DNA of 64,000 bases from Adiantum capillus-veneris (Eukaryota > Streptophyta > Polypodiopsida > Polypodiales > Pteridaceae), in NCBI GenBank assembly GCA_014529385.2, contig CM043967.1, forward strand, positions 625,001 to 689,000, written 5' to 3'. How positions within the stretch are numbered: position 1 is the stretch's first letter; each line of letters opens with the position of its first letter. Of this stretch, positions 10,033-21,450 are shown piece after piece. The notes below the pieces were generated by a model. That model was not told the DNA's origin. It did not search any database and worked only from the letters and a program-made list of their open reading frames with translations. The position numbers and the translations under genes are program-made.

Positions 10033-12258
10033 GTCTGCACAGCGATTTTCAGTTTGTCACCTATTTTTCTCGGTTTTGACCCAAATTTGCTCAATTTTTT
10101 CCAAAATTGTACTTGGGGATATGTTTCCTTGTGTATGTCCTACTGATCTAAAAATTTCAGGTCAAGCTATCGCTATGGGTACATGGATCATGATCCATGT
10201 TTGGAGCCCAAATTGACTTTTTTTTGTACCATCAGAATCAGCATGATTAGGAGGTCCTATGGTATCAAAATTTTTGAAAATGGACCTCTGGATTAAATAT
10301 TAGGTCAGTTCTGGCACTTGCTCAGAGTACTTGGCAGTTCAGGACTTTTGACTTGGTTTTTGGTATCCAAATTCTCTTTTGAAAAGACCAGTAGACTCCT
10401 GGTGATATCCTCTAGCTATGGTGCAAGTTTGGTATCAGTCTATGACAAAGGAACATGGATCGCGATTTATGTACCTATGTGTGAGATTGTACTAAAACTT
10501 GGCACACAGCTTCGCCTTGGTGTCCTGATCCCTGCTTTATGGTTTTTATGTGATTTAGACTTTTCTTTGCCAGGAAAAAGTCAATTTACAGGTCTGTTTC
10601 AGGGTTTCCACTTGAACAATTTTTTGCTCTTTTCACCCACTTTTTGAACTTTTTTGACAAAATTTCTTTGGAGACTTTTTTTCACAATGGTCTTTGCTGT
10701 ATACAGGTTGGAAAAGTTTCTATCCAAAAATTTCTCAGAGGTACGTGGATTGCAATCCATGTTCCACCACTTTTGGATCTGAAAGTTTGGTGTGCTAATA
10801 GCTTGTGATGTTTGTAGCTTGCTCCACAAAATTGTTTGGATTTGGATCAGTTTTGCCCAACCAAAATTGACTTCTACAGTCTATTGTGGTAGTTTTGACA
10901 ATGCTCTATTTTTGGCTCTTTTGACCACTTTTTAGAAACTTTTTGCATTTGGTTCTTTTGGAAAAATTGTTTGTCTATGTGTCAACTATCCACTGCTCAA
11001 ATCTCAGCCAAAAAAAAAATCAAATTTTTTTCATGAGGTACATGGATCGCAATCCATGTTTGACCACAATTTGACATGAAACTTGGTCAGCTTGTAGTCC
11101 ATGTTATGATGATACTCTTCCCCAAATCTTTTTGAATTTGGCCAACTTTTTTCTAATCAAAAGTGAGTTTTTTTGTCTGCCCTGCGGTTTTTGACTAGTT
11201 TCTGTATTTGGCTATTTTGACCAACGTTTTTCAATTTTTTGACATGGTGCCTTTTGGAAAAGTTGTTCCAAATGATATCAAGAATTTACTTGTTAAGTAT
11301 CAACCCAAAATGTCAAAAAGGTACATGGATCGTGATCCATGTTTGGCAGCATTTTTTCACGAATTTTGTTATGTTGGTTATTTATGCCCTGTAGAAGCCA
11401 AATCTCACCTCTTTTTGAATTTTGATCCCAAAATCTCAAGATTTGCTCAATTTTGTGTCTACAATGCCTGTTTTACTATTTTTGCCGTAACAGCCTATTT
11501 TGAAGTGATCTGAAATTATCTGACCATTTGACCAGTTCTAGTATTGGCCATTTGACCTATCAAACCAAGTCCAAATCCAAAAATATTTGAGATTTAGCTT
11601 GTGGACATAGTCAAGAACAAACCCCTAAGAGGACAAGTCCAGATGTGGTTGAACATGGATTGCGATCCATGTACCTCAACCTCAGAATTTGCTAAAAATT
11701 GGTATATAGCCTACTTATGACCTTGTCTACACACAATAAAAATTTGGAGAAAAAAATTTGACAGGGAACATGGATCGCGATCCGATGTACCTCTCAGCAT
11801 AGTGGGGGTATCTGACTTGGTGATCTTGTAGATATACTTGAGGACATCCCAAATCTCAAGTTTGAGCTAAAAATACCTTCAAGAGGTCAGGATACAAGCC
11901 AAAGTTCCTGTGTTCTGGTCCTGAGACTGTTTTGTATGCTGTTTGAAGTGCAGTTCCCCAAAACTGCTCTAACTTTTGATAGACAACTCCAAATTGAGCC
12001 AGGTTGTAGCTGGGAAGAAAGCTTGTGAGCAATAGGTCTTTTAGGATTGTGAGAAAGCTTGTTTTGGTTTTAGAGCTGAATTTTACTAGTTTTCCTAAAT
12101 CCAAACTTTTAGGGTACCCCAAGACAGTTTCCAGAGACCAAAAAGTCAAAACTTCCTAACTTCTAAGAGACCTCATCAAGGGCAAAAGGGGATAGGTTGC
12201 ACTAAGCCAAAGTGGGATTGTCAAGGACTATCTTGAGACTTTTGAGTGAGCCTTAACC
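9311..12258. other. Shared leader region between the two head-to-head gag copies of element B
   Basis: The two Gag starts (9310 on -, 12259 on +) face away from each other across 2.95 kb of T/A-rich leader DNA. The outer ~720 bp on each side are inverted copies. The inner 10033-11537 is single-copy spacer. No LTR or primer-binding site is seen, so these are not two complete 5' ends. The whole stretch carries the palindrome array annotated separately. Short reading frames here look random. Confidence 0.7.
9787..11788. repeat. Array of nine ~20 bp palindromes in the element B leader
   Basis: Consensus ACATGGATCGCGATCCATGT. Copies start at about 9787 (core only), 9898, 10181, 10453, 10743, 11040, 11323, 11653 and 11768. 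The copy at 10181-10200 is a perfect 20 bp palindrome with a CATG centre. The others keep the eight-base arms and vary mainly in the central four bases. Within the spacer the intervals are 282, 272, 290, 297 and 283 bp, while the DNA between is much more diverged. Arrays of the same design with other sequences occur in C (30353-31071) and D (52167-52779). Confidence 0.85.
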
Positions 12259-15138
12259 ATGACAAATCATCCACCACCAGGGTTCTCTACTCCACTCGGA
12301 GACATGAAAAACGCAAGAAACACTGCAATGCCTTCAACAGAGGGATTGAGAGAATACGTAGAGGAGGGGCATCCTATGAACAACAAACCGAACGTGAGAT
12401 TCATCAAAGCCTATGAATCCATGAGAGTGCTTATAGATTACACTTATGAGGGCTTGTATAGATTCACAAACGGGGATCCATATATCTTCTACAAGTGTGT
12501 AGAGTCCTATGCTAGAGAATTGACCACCCATAAGAACCTCTATGCATTCACATATACAGATGCCCACGGAGTGTAAGTTTTGATGGTAGATAAGTATGAA
12601 CGTGAGTACAAACTTGTTGATCCCATTGACCTCGAGAGATATACATACAAGGGTACTCTAATCTCTACTTACTTTCAATCAAAAACGATGCCAGAGCGCA
12701 TATCAGAGAGGATTCCGCCAGGATTTTCTCCAAGACAAGAGGAGCAAACGAGAGATGTCTTTCCAAGAGACAACAAATTGGTTAGATTAGTGACTAAATC
12801 CCAAAGATTAAGAACAATTCAAGTGGCACAATGTGTCAAGACAAAGTACAGTGGGTCAAGGGATCCATATGCTCATGTCTCTCTCTTCAAACAAGTTTTG
12901 AGAGCTGAACAAATTGCAGATTTCCATACTCAGTATGAGGAATTTGGATTGACATTGGAAGGAACAGCTTTGAGTTGATTCCAGCCACTAAATAGAAATG
13001 ATTTTCCCAACATAGCACAAATCTTACAAGAGTTTGTAGAGAAATTCTTGAAAAGGGGAATCAAACACAACACAGTGTCCCAAATCTACGCTTTCAAACA
13101 AAAAAGGGATGAAAGAGTGAAGGAAGCTCTGGTTCGCTTCAAACAATACATTGAGATATGTACTATGAGAGAGCTACTGCAAGATGAGAGGCTATCAGTT
13201 CTCTTCATTGAGGGCTTGAGGAATGAAACTCTCAAAAAGGACCTACATCTAAAAGGATGCACAATGTTTGAGCAAGTCACTAGAGAAGCTCTATATCTAG
13301 TTGACAATTGCAAGGCCACATAGAGGTGAGTGAAGATACAGAAAACGCAACTAGTAGTGCCTCATCTCCGAAGAGAAAATAAACAAAAAATAGAGATGTT
13401 CAAACTCCTTGGGAACCAATCATTGATCAAGTGGTTGAGGGAGTGATTAGAAGAATAAACCAAGGCTACATACAAAACCCGATTGTACGACATCCTCAAT
13501 TGAGGATATGCAATACTTGCAGAGGGGATCACTTTTGAATGATGGGAGAGTGATAGTCAACTACGCTCAACCAATGCATATGCCACAACCCATGAGAAAC
13601 GAGTACTCTATGGATGCGAATACACTCATGTTCATAGCCAATCATTCATAGTATGGGTCAAAGAACATCCTCACAAGGTAAGAACAACCATTAGTTGGAT
13701 CCCCAGCTGTAAAACAAGAAGGTCCATGCTATGAGTGTGGAGGTGATCATTGGGCACAAAGTTATCCAAACAAGGGTCCACAAATAGGATTATTTGTATT
13801 ATGTGAATGTTGTGGTATAGACCATCTACGCCAACACAGTGCTAAAAATCCAGACTACAAAGGGAAAGCAACAATGAATGTTGTAGGCATAATGCCTTCT
13901 TCAAGCGGATCCGAGGTAGAACCCACCATTCCTTTAAACATGATGACTCGAGCTGAAGCTCAAGAAGCTGCCAAAAACAAACCATCTGAAAAAGCCACAT
14001 TGCCTGTTCAAACAGAATTTGAGAACAAATCGGTGAAAACCTTCGAAAGAAGATCATGGAAAGGCAAACGAGACAAAATGAAATTGAAGAGGCTGAAGAA
14101 GAAAATGTCTTTGGAAACTAAACTGAATCAAACAAGAGAGCAGGTTAGACAAGAGCAAGAAAGTAACAAAAACGCAAAGGGACCTAAAGAGACAAAGACT
14201 AACTTGGGAGGTTCACCGACAATGTGTTTGAACCTTTAGATGGAATGTTGAAAGCCTATGGTACTACATTAAAGAAAAACCAAACCCAAGAGGATAGATG
14301 GTTGATGTATCCTCATCCAGGGTATGAAAAAGAGAGGTTGCAAATGTGCAAGGAGATCATCCAGAAGGCCCAAGCTCTTATGGAACCAGTTCCACATGCT
14401 CCAAAAATGGAGTTTCTAATCCGCAAAAAATTCCAAGAAATGGAGAGCCATGGTATTGTAAACAAAGAGGAAGAGCTCGGAGTTGAGGCACCTTTAGATA
14501 CAAGGGAAGTAGCCAATACCACAGATGGGGTGGGTTCACCAGTAGTGATGCCTTTCCGGAGGTAGAAGAACCGTGGCCACAATCCTTGCGGGAATCAATC
14601 AGAAACCAAAAGGATGGTAGTGCTACCTTACAGTCAACACCTATTCCTGAGATAAACATGGATCACAAAATTTTTCCCGGGGGATATAAGATCTCTATAT
14701 GGGGATGTTGGGTCTGTCACATCTGAAGAGAGTAAATCACGCTCCCTAAAGACGTTGCCATCTTTCATAGGAGAACTTGAAACAAAATCGGAGGTTAAAA
14801 TGGAACCTTCTTAGTGGAAAGCCAGACAAAAAATGATGGATACCAAGAGATTGCATCATGAATTGATGTCTTCTTCTATACAATGCACACTTTATCTCTC
14901 GAGGTTACTAAAAACTAGACCGCATTGATGGGGCCAAATGGGCAAACACCTGGAAAACATGGGGCTGAAAATCCCTTCACATGACCAACTTGCATATGAA
15001 AACATGGATGACACCTTGCCTAAGAAACCACAGACAAATCCAGTACCAGTAAATAAGGTGGGTGACTACTATGAAGGAGAAGAAGGAACACCACCTTACC
15101 ACTTGAGTACAAAGGAGTAAAGACGGTTGCTATATTAG
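12259..15138 (+). pseudogene. Gag of element B, right copy (decayed)
   Basis: Same block order as the left copy: 12259-12576, 12580-12978, 13048-13323 (IKHNTVSQIYAFKQ, LSVLFIEGLRNETLKKDLHL, LYLVDNC), knuckle region near 13728-13850, 13874-14239, 14224-14565 and 14938-15120. Shared stops are TAA at 12574-12576 and TGA at 12976-12978. In the first knuckle (CYECGGDHWAQSY) the last Cys has become Tyr; the left copy still has Cys there. The frame is cut at 15138 in the protease codons just before the catalytic Asp by the 15139 insertion. Non-functional. Confidence 0.8.
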
Positions 15139-16900
15139 CTGGCTCATTGTGTGCCTTGTTTCAACTTATATTTTTATTTGAAATTATATGAGTGTTTTCC
15201 CTCTAGTATGTACACACGATTGTGAAAAATTCGGATGGGTCGCTTGTGTAGTTGTTGATTAGATAGAACCACTTGTATTGTGGAATTTGGTTCGTGCGCG
15301 CAAATGATTTTCCAACCCAAGATGCAACAGTCTAGGTGGTCAGGGCTAGGGATATGAACTCATGAGTAGCAAATCGTAGTCCTCCATTAGCATGATGAGT
15401 CGATGGCTCACCAAAGTTCTCCCATGAGGACCTAGGCCTCCATTGTCGTTATGGTCTCTCTCTCCCTCATCTCCCCTACTACTATGCACAAGCCAACTCC
15501 ATATCCAGTGCTAAAACCTTAGAAACTTTCGGAGAAAATCTTTCATTGTAATTCTTTTAAGAGAAAAGTTTCCAATGGGGGCCCCAACTCATTTTCATTG
15601 AAGAATTCACTAGTTGAGTTGACACGATACCTTATGAAAAATCTATTAATGGTGTGAAATAGGAAATACGAGGTGTGGAATGTGAAACATAGTGATCACA
15701 TCAGTTTAGAAATTGGGAAAGTTGTGTTTCTAGTTGTCTAGTAAAGACAAGTAGGAAGCAATGGCTCAAAAGACACAACTCCTTCTCTAGTGCATATTTC
15801 ATCTTTGTTTCATGGGCTTTATTATATGAATGACACTATGCTGGAAAATGAAAAATAGTGACATTCATAGAGGAAAAAGGTAGCATAATGTCATGTGTAT
15901 GAGGGGCCTCACCACTATATGGCAAGGGGTCCATCAAGAGGGGGGATCTAGGGCCCATATTAGGCAACATGGAGCGGGTTGTCATCCAATGCCTGGGTGA
16001 GCTAAGAGTGAACTAGGGAGAACTATGCAATGAAGTAAGGTATTATACACTTGTTGTGCCCACATAGACACTTGTGCTCGATAGCGTGGTGGTAAGGCTT
16101 TCACGTGGGAACCATGAGGCCTCGAGTTCAACCACACCTATTTCACCCTACTTCACCCTCTAGTACACTCTACTTTACACTAGCGATTGGATGGAAAAGA
16201 TCAAAGCCACATGACATTGCCTAATTTGGGCCCTCGATTCCTCTTGAACTGAACTCAGGCTGCCATTTTTAGCCCCTAGTTCACCCTAGTACACCCAGTT
16301 CACGCCTAGTTCATCCTTGCGATCGAGCGACAGAGATCAATGCCACTCAATGCCTCCTAATTTGGGCCCTAGATTCCTTCTAAAGGGAATCCCATGCCAT
16401 TGAGTGACCCTCGACACGAAAGGGCACGGGGTAGTAACTGAAGGGGGAGCGGTTGGATCAACGGTGAGGGGTTGTGCGTGCAAATCTTGAGGACATTGGA
16501 GGGCTCAAAAAGTTTGGCGATCGAGGCCACTCACAAAATTTGATCCCGGGCAGGTGCCGTGCGAGGCTCATGGCCTATCCAACCCTCCCATGCGCATATG
16601 GTGCCCATGGTGGGAAACATGCATGATAAATAAACTTGGATAGGGGCAGCAGTAAACTTGGATAGGGGCAACAATAAACTAGGACAAAAAAGGTAAACTC
16701 GGACAGCCGAGCCGATCTCGCATCGCACGTGTCTAGTTCTCTGCCCTAGAGGCTAGATCCCATCGTGGGGTCTTCATTTTAAAATTTAAGACCCTGTGCC
16801 GTTTAGTCCTGAGGCCTCCACACTATCTCGCATGGGCATGCTTAAATGGGATTGACGGCTGAGGTGATGTGGGCCGTCAGATGCACAATTGGAAAATTCG
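15139..16900. other. 1.76 kb insertion of unknown nature inside the protease of the right B copy
   Basis: Flanks align directly with the uninterrupted left arm (6361-6377), so this is inserted DNA. I find no terminal inverted repeats, LTR termini or target duplication, and three bases of target are lost. It has no convincing coding frame. It contains a tRNA-promoter-like stretch near 16081-16132 and a diverged direct repeat (about 16190-16255 and 16320-16385, sharing TAATTTGGGCCCT). It could be filler DNA from break repair or a decayed element. Confidence 0.55.
16075..16135 (+). other. Possible tRNA-derived SINE head (A-box and B-box-like)
   Basis: TAGCGTGGTGGTAAGGC resembles an RNA polymerase III A box. 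About 30 bases on, GAGTTCAACC resembles a B box with a mismatch. This spacing suits a tRNA-derived SINE. No poly-A/T tail or target duplication was identified, so the call is tentative. Confidence 0.3.
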
Positions 16901-17168
16901 GTGGGGTAGGAATTGCCATTGCAACCAAAGAGATATGGAAAAATGGGGAAAGCCTGCTCTTAGGAGAACTCGAATGAAACTGCAATTAGCGGATGGATAC
17001 ACGGAGAAACCGATTGGAATATTAGAAAAAATCATTGAATCCTCGTGTGGCATAGAGTATGAGCACACCCTTGCCATAATGAATTTTGACAAGAGCAGCA
17101 ACTTTGACATCATATTGGGTAGACCATTCATGCGTCAGCTCAAAATGGTACAAGATTGGGGCTATGAC
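16901..17168 (+). pseudogene. Protease (PR1) fragment of element B, right copy
   Basis: Continuation of the right arm after the insertion. It encodes KLQLADGYTEKPIGILE and ILGRPFMRQLKMVQDW of the retropepsin C-terminal half. The catalytic loop codons are lost at the junction. It ends abruptly at 17168 where unrelated DNA begins. Confidence 0.75.
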
Positions 17169-17274
17169 TTGCCAAACATGTTAGCAAGGAAAGCTTGAAC
17201 CAAACTTTATTATTCAAATGCAAAGGGAGAATTTCCCTAAAGCAAGCAGGTATTCAAAGCCATGTCAACCAATC
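17169..17274 (+). repeat. 106 bp segment inverted relative to 24624-24729
   Basis: It begins TTGCCAAACATGTTAGC and is the near-exact reverse complement of 24624-24729. It abuts the outer end of the B inverted repeat, so this end of the palindrome was joined to DNA also found 7.4 kb away in opposite orientation. Confidence 0.75.
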
Positions 17275-17327
17275 TATTCGTCATGCTGATTATGGTAATA
17301 GCATCCAATTGTTGCTTGCTAAAAGGC

Positions 17328-17522
17328 TCAGCATTGTGTGAGAGAGAGGCCAGACATGTGGCATGCATCCCATGCTAACCAATTCTTATCTTCTTCATTG
17401 GAGTCCAAAAACTCTTTGGAGAAAGAAGCTTGAAACGTAGCCCAAGACGAAGGACGAGAATCTATTGAAAATGTCATCCACCACTTATAGGCCTTGTCTT
17501 TAAGAGATAGACTTGTTTCCAC
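17328..17522 (-). pseudogene. Retrotransposon Gag (capsid-type) fragment
   Basis: The frame reads LSLKDKAYKWWMTFS, then WATFQASFSKEFL and NEEDKNWLAWDAC. This matches the W-W...F...F..EF pattern of plant retrotransposon gag domains but differs from the Gags of A-D, so it is a separate family remnant of ~65 codons. No start, knuckle or flanking LTR is visible. Confidence 0.55.
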
Positions 17523-17599
17523 AGCTGTCTATATATCCGGGGTGTGTCTCAATCTATGAATATCAATCCATTTGTGTAAGAATGTATTGAGCGCATCCT

Positions 17600-18016
17600 T
17601 GTTGCGATCACGCTCTTCCCCGTGAGATGAAACCCCTCTCAGTCACTCAATATATCATGCAGATCATGCTCATGCAGCCATCTTATGGTTTTGGTCTTAA
17701 AATAATGCTTTGGCACAATTTGGGTAGGATGTCTAGCAATTTCAGTCTATCTGGCCTTATCTTGTCAAGATATGGTCAAATTTCCACTTTCCAGGTGAAA
17801 ATAGGGTAAACCCCACCTTCTCAACACACTGGTCAACTCAAAATTCCAAAATTCCCACCAGATTAGCATGTAGACATCCTACGCGTAGGATGTCTCCTGG
17901 CTTAAAATTAAAATTTTTCCTAACAGAAATGCTCCTGATGCTCTGCAGCTCTATCAGAAACACTCACAGTAACTTGTGGACTTCATTTTAGCTTTCAAAC
18001 ACACTTTTGCGTCTCT
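17600..18016 (-). other. Leader fragment of an element C relative, with a palindrome at 17872-17895
   Basis: Bases 17790-17895 align with 30972-31071 of element C in the same orientation, including a GGGTAAACCCC / GGGTATAACCCC landmark. They end in a perfect 24 bp palindrome with core ATCCTACGCGTAGGAT. A half-palindrome (GGTAGGATGTCT) lies at about 17724-17735. Relative to C, the palindrome differs by one substitution in each arm that keeps the pairing. Confidence 0.65.
17872..17895. repeat. 24 bp perfect palindrome (variant of the element C type)
   Basis: Centre ACGCGT, arms AGACATCCT and AGGATGTCT. Element C has AGACATCAT and ATGATGTCT at the same places, so an A-to-C change in one arm is matched by T-to-G in the other. 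Confidence 0.85.
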
Positions 18017-18070
18017 TTGAATTGAAGTGAGTGCGAGGATAAGAGAAAACAAGAACCTAGAAGAAAAGCT

Positions 18071-18071
<1 letters not shown>

Positions 18072-18127
<56 letters not shown>
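18072..18127 (+). repeat. GA dinucleotide microsatellite
   Basis: About 28 GA units near the start of duplicated copy 1. The counterpart at 24892 is slightly shorter. Confidence 0.9.
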
Positions 18128-18130
<3 letters not shown>

Positions 18131-18375
18131 TTGTGCTTTGTTTTTCACAAATCCTATTACCTTAAGGTGACATGGTCTTGTGTTTACAATTCCAGGATCT
18201 TGATGTCCTAATTTTGACATGTCTAAATATGTCCTTAGCTTTTAAATTGTATTAATTCTTTAATTCAATCTCGCTCTATTCTGTGCATTCTTGTCATTTG
18301 TGCAAGTGTGGTTCTGTCATTCAAAGATTCAACAATTGTATATATTCCTGGAGAAGAAAATGGAGAGAGAGAGAG

Positions 18376-18401
18376 AGGGGGGGGAGGGGGGGGGGGGAGG
18401 G
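18376..18401 (+). repeat. G-run following a short GA tract
   Basis: Runs of 8, 12 and 3 G separated by single A, strongly G-quadruplex-prone. The counterpart at 25192 has a single run of 23 G followed by AGGG, so the tract has changed length since duplication or is hard to assemble. Confidence 0.85.
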
Positions 18402-19149
18402 CTTGTGACCTTTCATCAAATCAAGTTTTGTCATTCTTAATTGGTACCGTCTCAAGTATGCTATGATCATAATGCAACAATTTTGAGCCGTGTACCTCGC
18501 AAAAGAACCACAAGAAGGGTTAGAATTTATATAAAGTGATGATACAGATCGTTTGAAATATGTTCACTTTTAGATGTTGTCCCCTTTTTATGTTTGGGAA
18601 AAAAAACATGCAAGTCTGTTTGCATGGAGGAGTTTGTATAGTCCTCTCCAATTTTTATAATACGAGGGAACGTGCCATTCCCACGAGAGCGTGCAATTTC
18701 CAGTGTCTTCATTTCACCGTGTTTTTAGTAATGAGTAAAGAATACAGAGTATTTATGTACCTTCTGTTTTGACATTCATTTGTCAATTGTCCTAACCAAC
18801 ACGATTATATCAGCTAAAGCTTCCTTTTCAAAGAGTTTGCGTGTCTTTGCTTCTTCCATGGATTGCACCATCTTTCTCATAAAGAGTCTGCATGTCTTTG
18901 CCTTTGTTAAAAACAACAAGAAAGATAAAGAGTCTGCCACAGCCATGTTGAGGATATCTTGCAATCAACACATTCCAAGAGATGACATTCTAGACATAGA
19001 ACTTCTCATGCTTTCATGCGGGTACCAGATTTGGCAGACGAACTTTAAAAATGTATTCCCTAAGAATTGGAGCTATGTTTGTCCTGTTGAATTGGTTCTG
19101 ACAGCTCATTGCTTTTGATGTTCTTTATGTCTATGCTTGACATTTGGTA

Positions 19150-20476
19150 TACGTATCAACCAATATTACCAATCACATCTTTTTGCATAGGCAACAATCT
19201 TGTTGTGAATTCTCTTCTGCATGTCAATGTCTTGCATTAGACCATAGGTCTTCATGGTGCACACATAGGTGATTGCATTAGGAGAAAGGCCTTCTCTTCA
19301 CATCTAGTTAAAACCACCTAGAGCTTCCTTGTCATAGCCATGCTAGACATATCCTGCAGTCAATACATTCCGAGTGATAAAAGTATAGAGAGAATCAACC
19401 AGAGCACCACTAAGCATGTCATTTTGCAAATGAAAACATGCTTTCCCTTCGCATCCGGTATCAGCCATGACATTCAAGACAATCCCATCAAGAGCGAACT
19501 TGTGCTTTTGTGAGGGTACCATATTTGGTATACATAATCACTAATGTGCTTCGTAAATTTATGTCCTTTTTAAGTAACGCATCGTTGAGGAGCTCACTGT
19601 TTATCCTCTTGACCTAGTACAAATCCTTCCTCTAAGCACTCGTATTTCTTGCAATCAACACACTCCAAGAAATGACACAAGGAAAATTTTTGATGAGTTG
19701 CTCGTGTTACATCAAAGAAAGAGTTCAGAGCTTTCTTTAAGATCGAGCTGGGCATCAAACTTCTATTAGAGCACTCCTCAAGCACTTTTTGTGCTTTCTC
19801 AAGTGCACCACATTTGGCACACATATCGATCAAGGGATTGCCAAAAGCACGACATCTTTTTTCAACAACAGCCCTGACTAACAATATCAACCTGATTTTT
19901 GTGCCCATATCAGCATCTTACGTAGAGCCAGTTACAAGATACGGCCAATACTCATGAGTTGAGCAGCCTTGTGTTTTTCACCATGCCTAGCATGGGGCAC
20001 AAGCCTTCGAGTTGGAAGCGTAAGTGATTGCTATTAGAGACATGCCTTCCCTTCATATCTGGTAAAAACAACCCGAAGCTTCCTTGCCACGACCAGGTTG
20101 ACCATAACTTGCAATCCACTCACTCCAAGAGAGAGAGCCTAAAGAGGATCCCCGTCAAGAATTTATTGTGCTATAGTGATGACACCACATTTGGCATAAA
20201 TATAGATCAAAGCACCGCGAAGCATGGCATCTTGCTCCAATAGCCCCTGGCTAGCAATCTCATTAGAGATTTATGGCGCTGCTCTTGTTGCCCACATTCT
20301 AGAATCAGTGCATTCTAAGAGGCTAGAGAGGATCCCCGTCAAGAATTTATTGTGCTATAGTGACGACACCACATTTGGCATAAATATAGATCAAAGCACC
20401 GCGAAGCATGGCATCTTGCTCCAATAGCCCCTGGCTAGCAATCTCATTAGAGATTTATGGCGTTGCTCTTGTTGCC
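19150..20476 (-). pseudogene. Decayed PPR (pentatricopeptide repeat) protein fragments
   Basis: Reading the - strand, pieces match plant PPR repeats: GNPLIDMCAKCGALEKAQKV (about 19780-19850), RNVLTAGYV with a following HGYDKEALGGFN (near 19310-19380), RIHNKIVAYAKRC (about 19165-19205), and LLEQDAMLRGALIYIYAKCG (twice, in the 20147-20476 tandem pair). Stops and frameshifts separate them, so no protein is made. Intact members act in organelle RNA editing or processing. The MYAKCG-type repeat and its KAQKV continuation are the basis. The original repeat number cannot be judged. Confidence 0.65.
20147..20476. repeat. 184 bp tandem duplication within the PPR pseudogene
   Basis: The block starting GATCCCCGTCAAGAATTT at 20147 recurs at 20331 almost unchanged. 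The second copy ends near 20476. In the - strand frame each unit encodes one PPR-like module, so it may be an original PPR repeat pair or a later local duplication. The very low divergence favours the latter. Confidence 0.8.
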
Positions 20477-20489
20477 CAAATCTCAACAC

Positions 20490-21450
20490 CAAACCAGATT
20501 TGGACAACTATCCAAATCTCACACCAAGTATTTGAGGACCACCTTTCCCATGGGTTTGTTGCAACTTGACATGAAAATCTACTTTTGTTAATTTTACCTA
20601 TGGGTCTTGTACCAATTATGGTTGATTGACTAGTTTTTAAGGCTTATTTCAAATCCAAGGCCCTTGATGAATGATGTTGACATCTTAACATCCCAAGCAA
20701 ATGCACAAAGCCTAGAAGACTAGATCTTGACAATTGTCCAATATAAACCACAAATCTGATCTATGCTTGGAGGTGATATTTTTCAATTGTTCAAATCTCA
20801 TAGACTTGTCACTTATAGATTATGGATGCCTATCATCTCTCAAAAGTAAAAAAACCTAGGAGATGATGCTATCGGACTATCATCTTTATGTCAAACCCAA
20901 AAGCGATTTGGAAAACCATCCAAAATATCAAACCCAAGCTTCACAGACCACACCTTACTCATGGGTTTTCTACCACCAGATTTTAACTTTCACTTTTATC
21001 AATTTTTCTTGTGTGTCGTGCACCAGCTACAATCAGCTATACAATTTCCAAGGCTTATCTCTGGTCCCATGCCAGTATTTTTGTTGATATCTTAATATCC
21101 CTAAAAAGTACCTAATCCTAGGAGATGATATTTAGTCAATTGCCCAAATCTCAATCCCAAAATAGATCCATGCTTGAACTTGAGATTTGGATGATTGTCC
21201 AAATCTCAGAGACTTGCACTCATAGATTTAGAGCTCTATCATATCTAACATATACAGAAACCTAGGAAATGATGAGATTAAGACAATTGTCAAAATCAAA
21301 ACTACAAACAAGATTTGAAAAACCGTTTGAATCGCAAACCCCAATCTCTAAAACCACCTTTCCCATAGAGTTTCTATAACCACACTACCAAATTCTACTA
21401 TTTTTTATTTTACATGCGACTCTTGCACCATTAATGTTTGATTCTCAAAA
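20490..21450. repeat. Degenerate tandem repeat, period ~405 bp
   Basis: The landmark CC(A)CCTT(T)CCCATGGGTTT recurs at about 20540, 20950 and 21352, with shared words around it (CCTAGGAGATGATG, CATAGATT, CCAAATCTCA). Copies are strongly diverged. No coding potential is seen. Confidence 0.65.

Larger units (their letters stand above)
11538..17168 (+). repeat. Right arm of the large inverted repeat (element B copy 2, interrupted)
   Basis: Reverse-complement counterpart of 6098-10032, broken by a 1.76 kb insertion at 15139-16900. The arm resumes at 16901 with GTGGGGTAGG and ends after GCTATGAC at 17168. Three bases present in the left arm at the insertion point are missing here. Confidence 0.85.
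18017..19879. repeat. 1.86 kb duplicated segment, copy 1
   Basis: Nearly identical to 24837-26701 in direct orientation. It includes a GA microsatellite, a G-run, degenerate sequence and decayed PPR pieces. Differences are few substitutions plus microsatellite and G-run length. Copy 1 continues into further PPR-like DNA at 19880; copy 2 is cut by element C at 26701. Confidence 0.85.

Noticed and set aside
9787-11788. CRISPR array
   Set aside because: Palindromes are ~285 bp apart with diverging, not unique, spacers; no cas genes; eukaryotic context.
6098-17168. Inverted repeat as a sequencing hairpin artefact
   Set aside because: Arms carry independent substitutions, and one arm has a 1.76 kb insertion, so they are distinct DNA.
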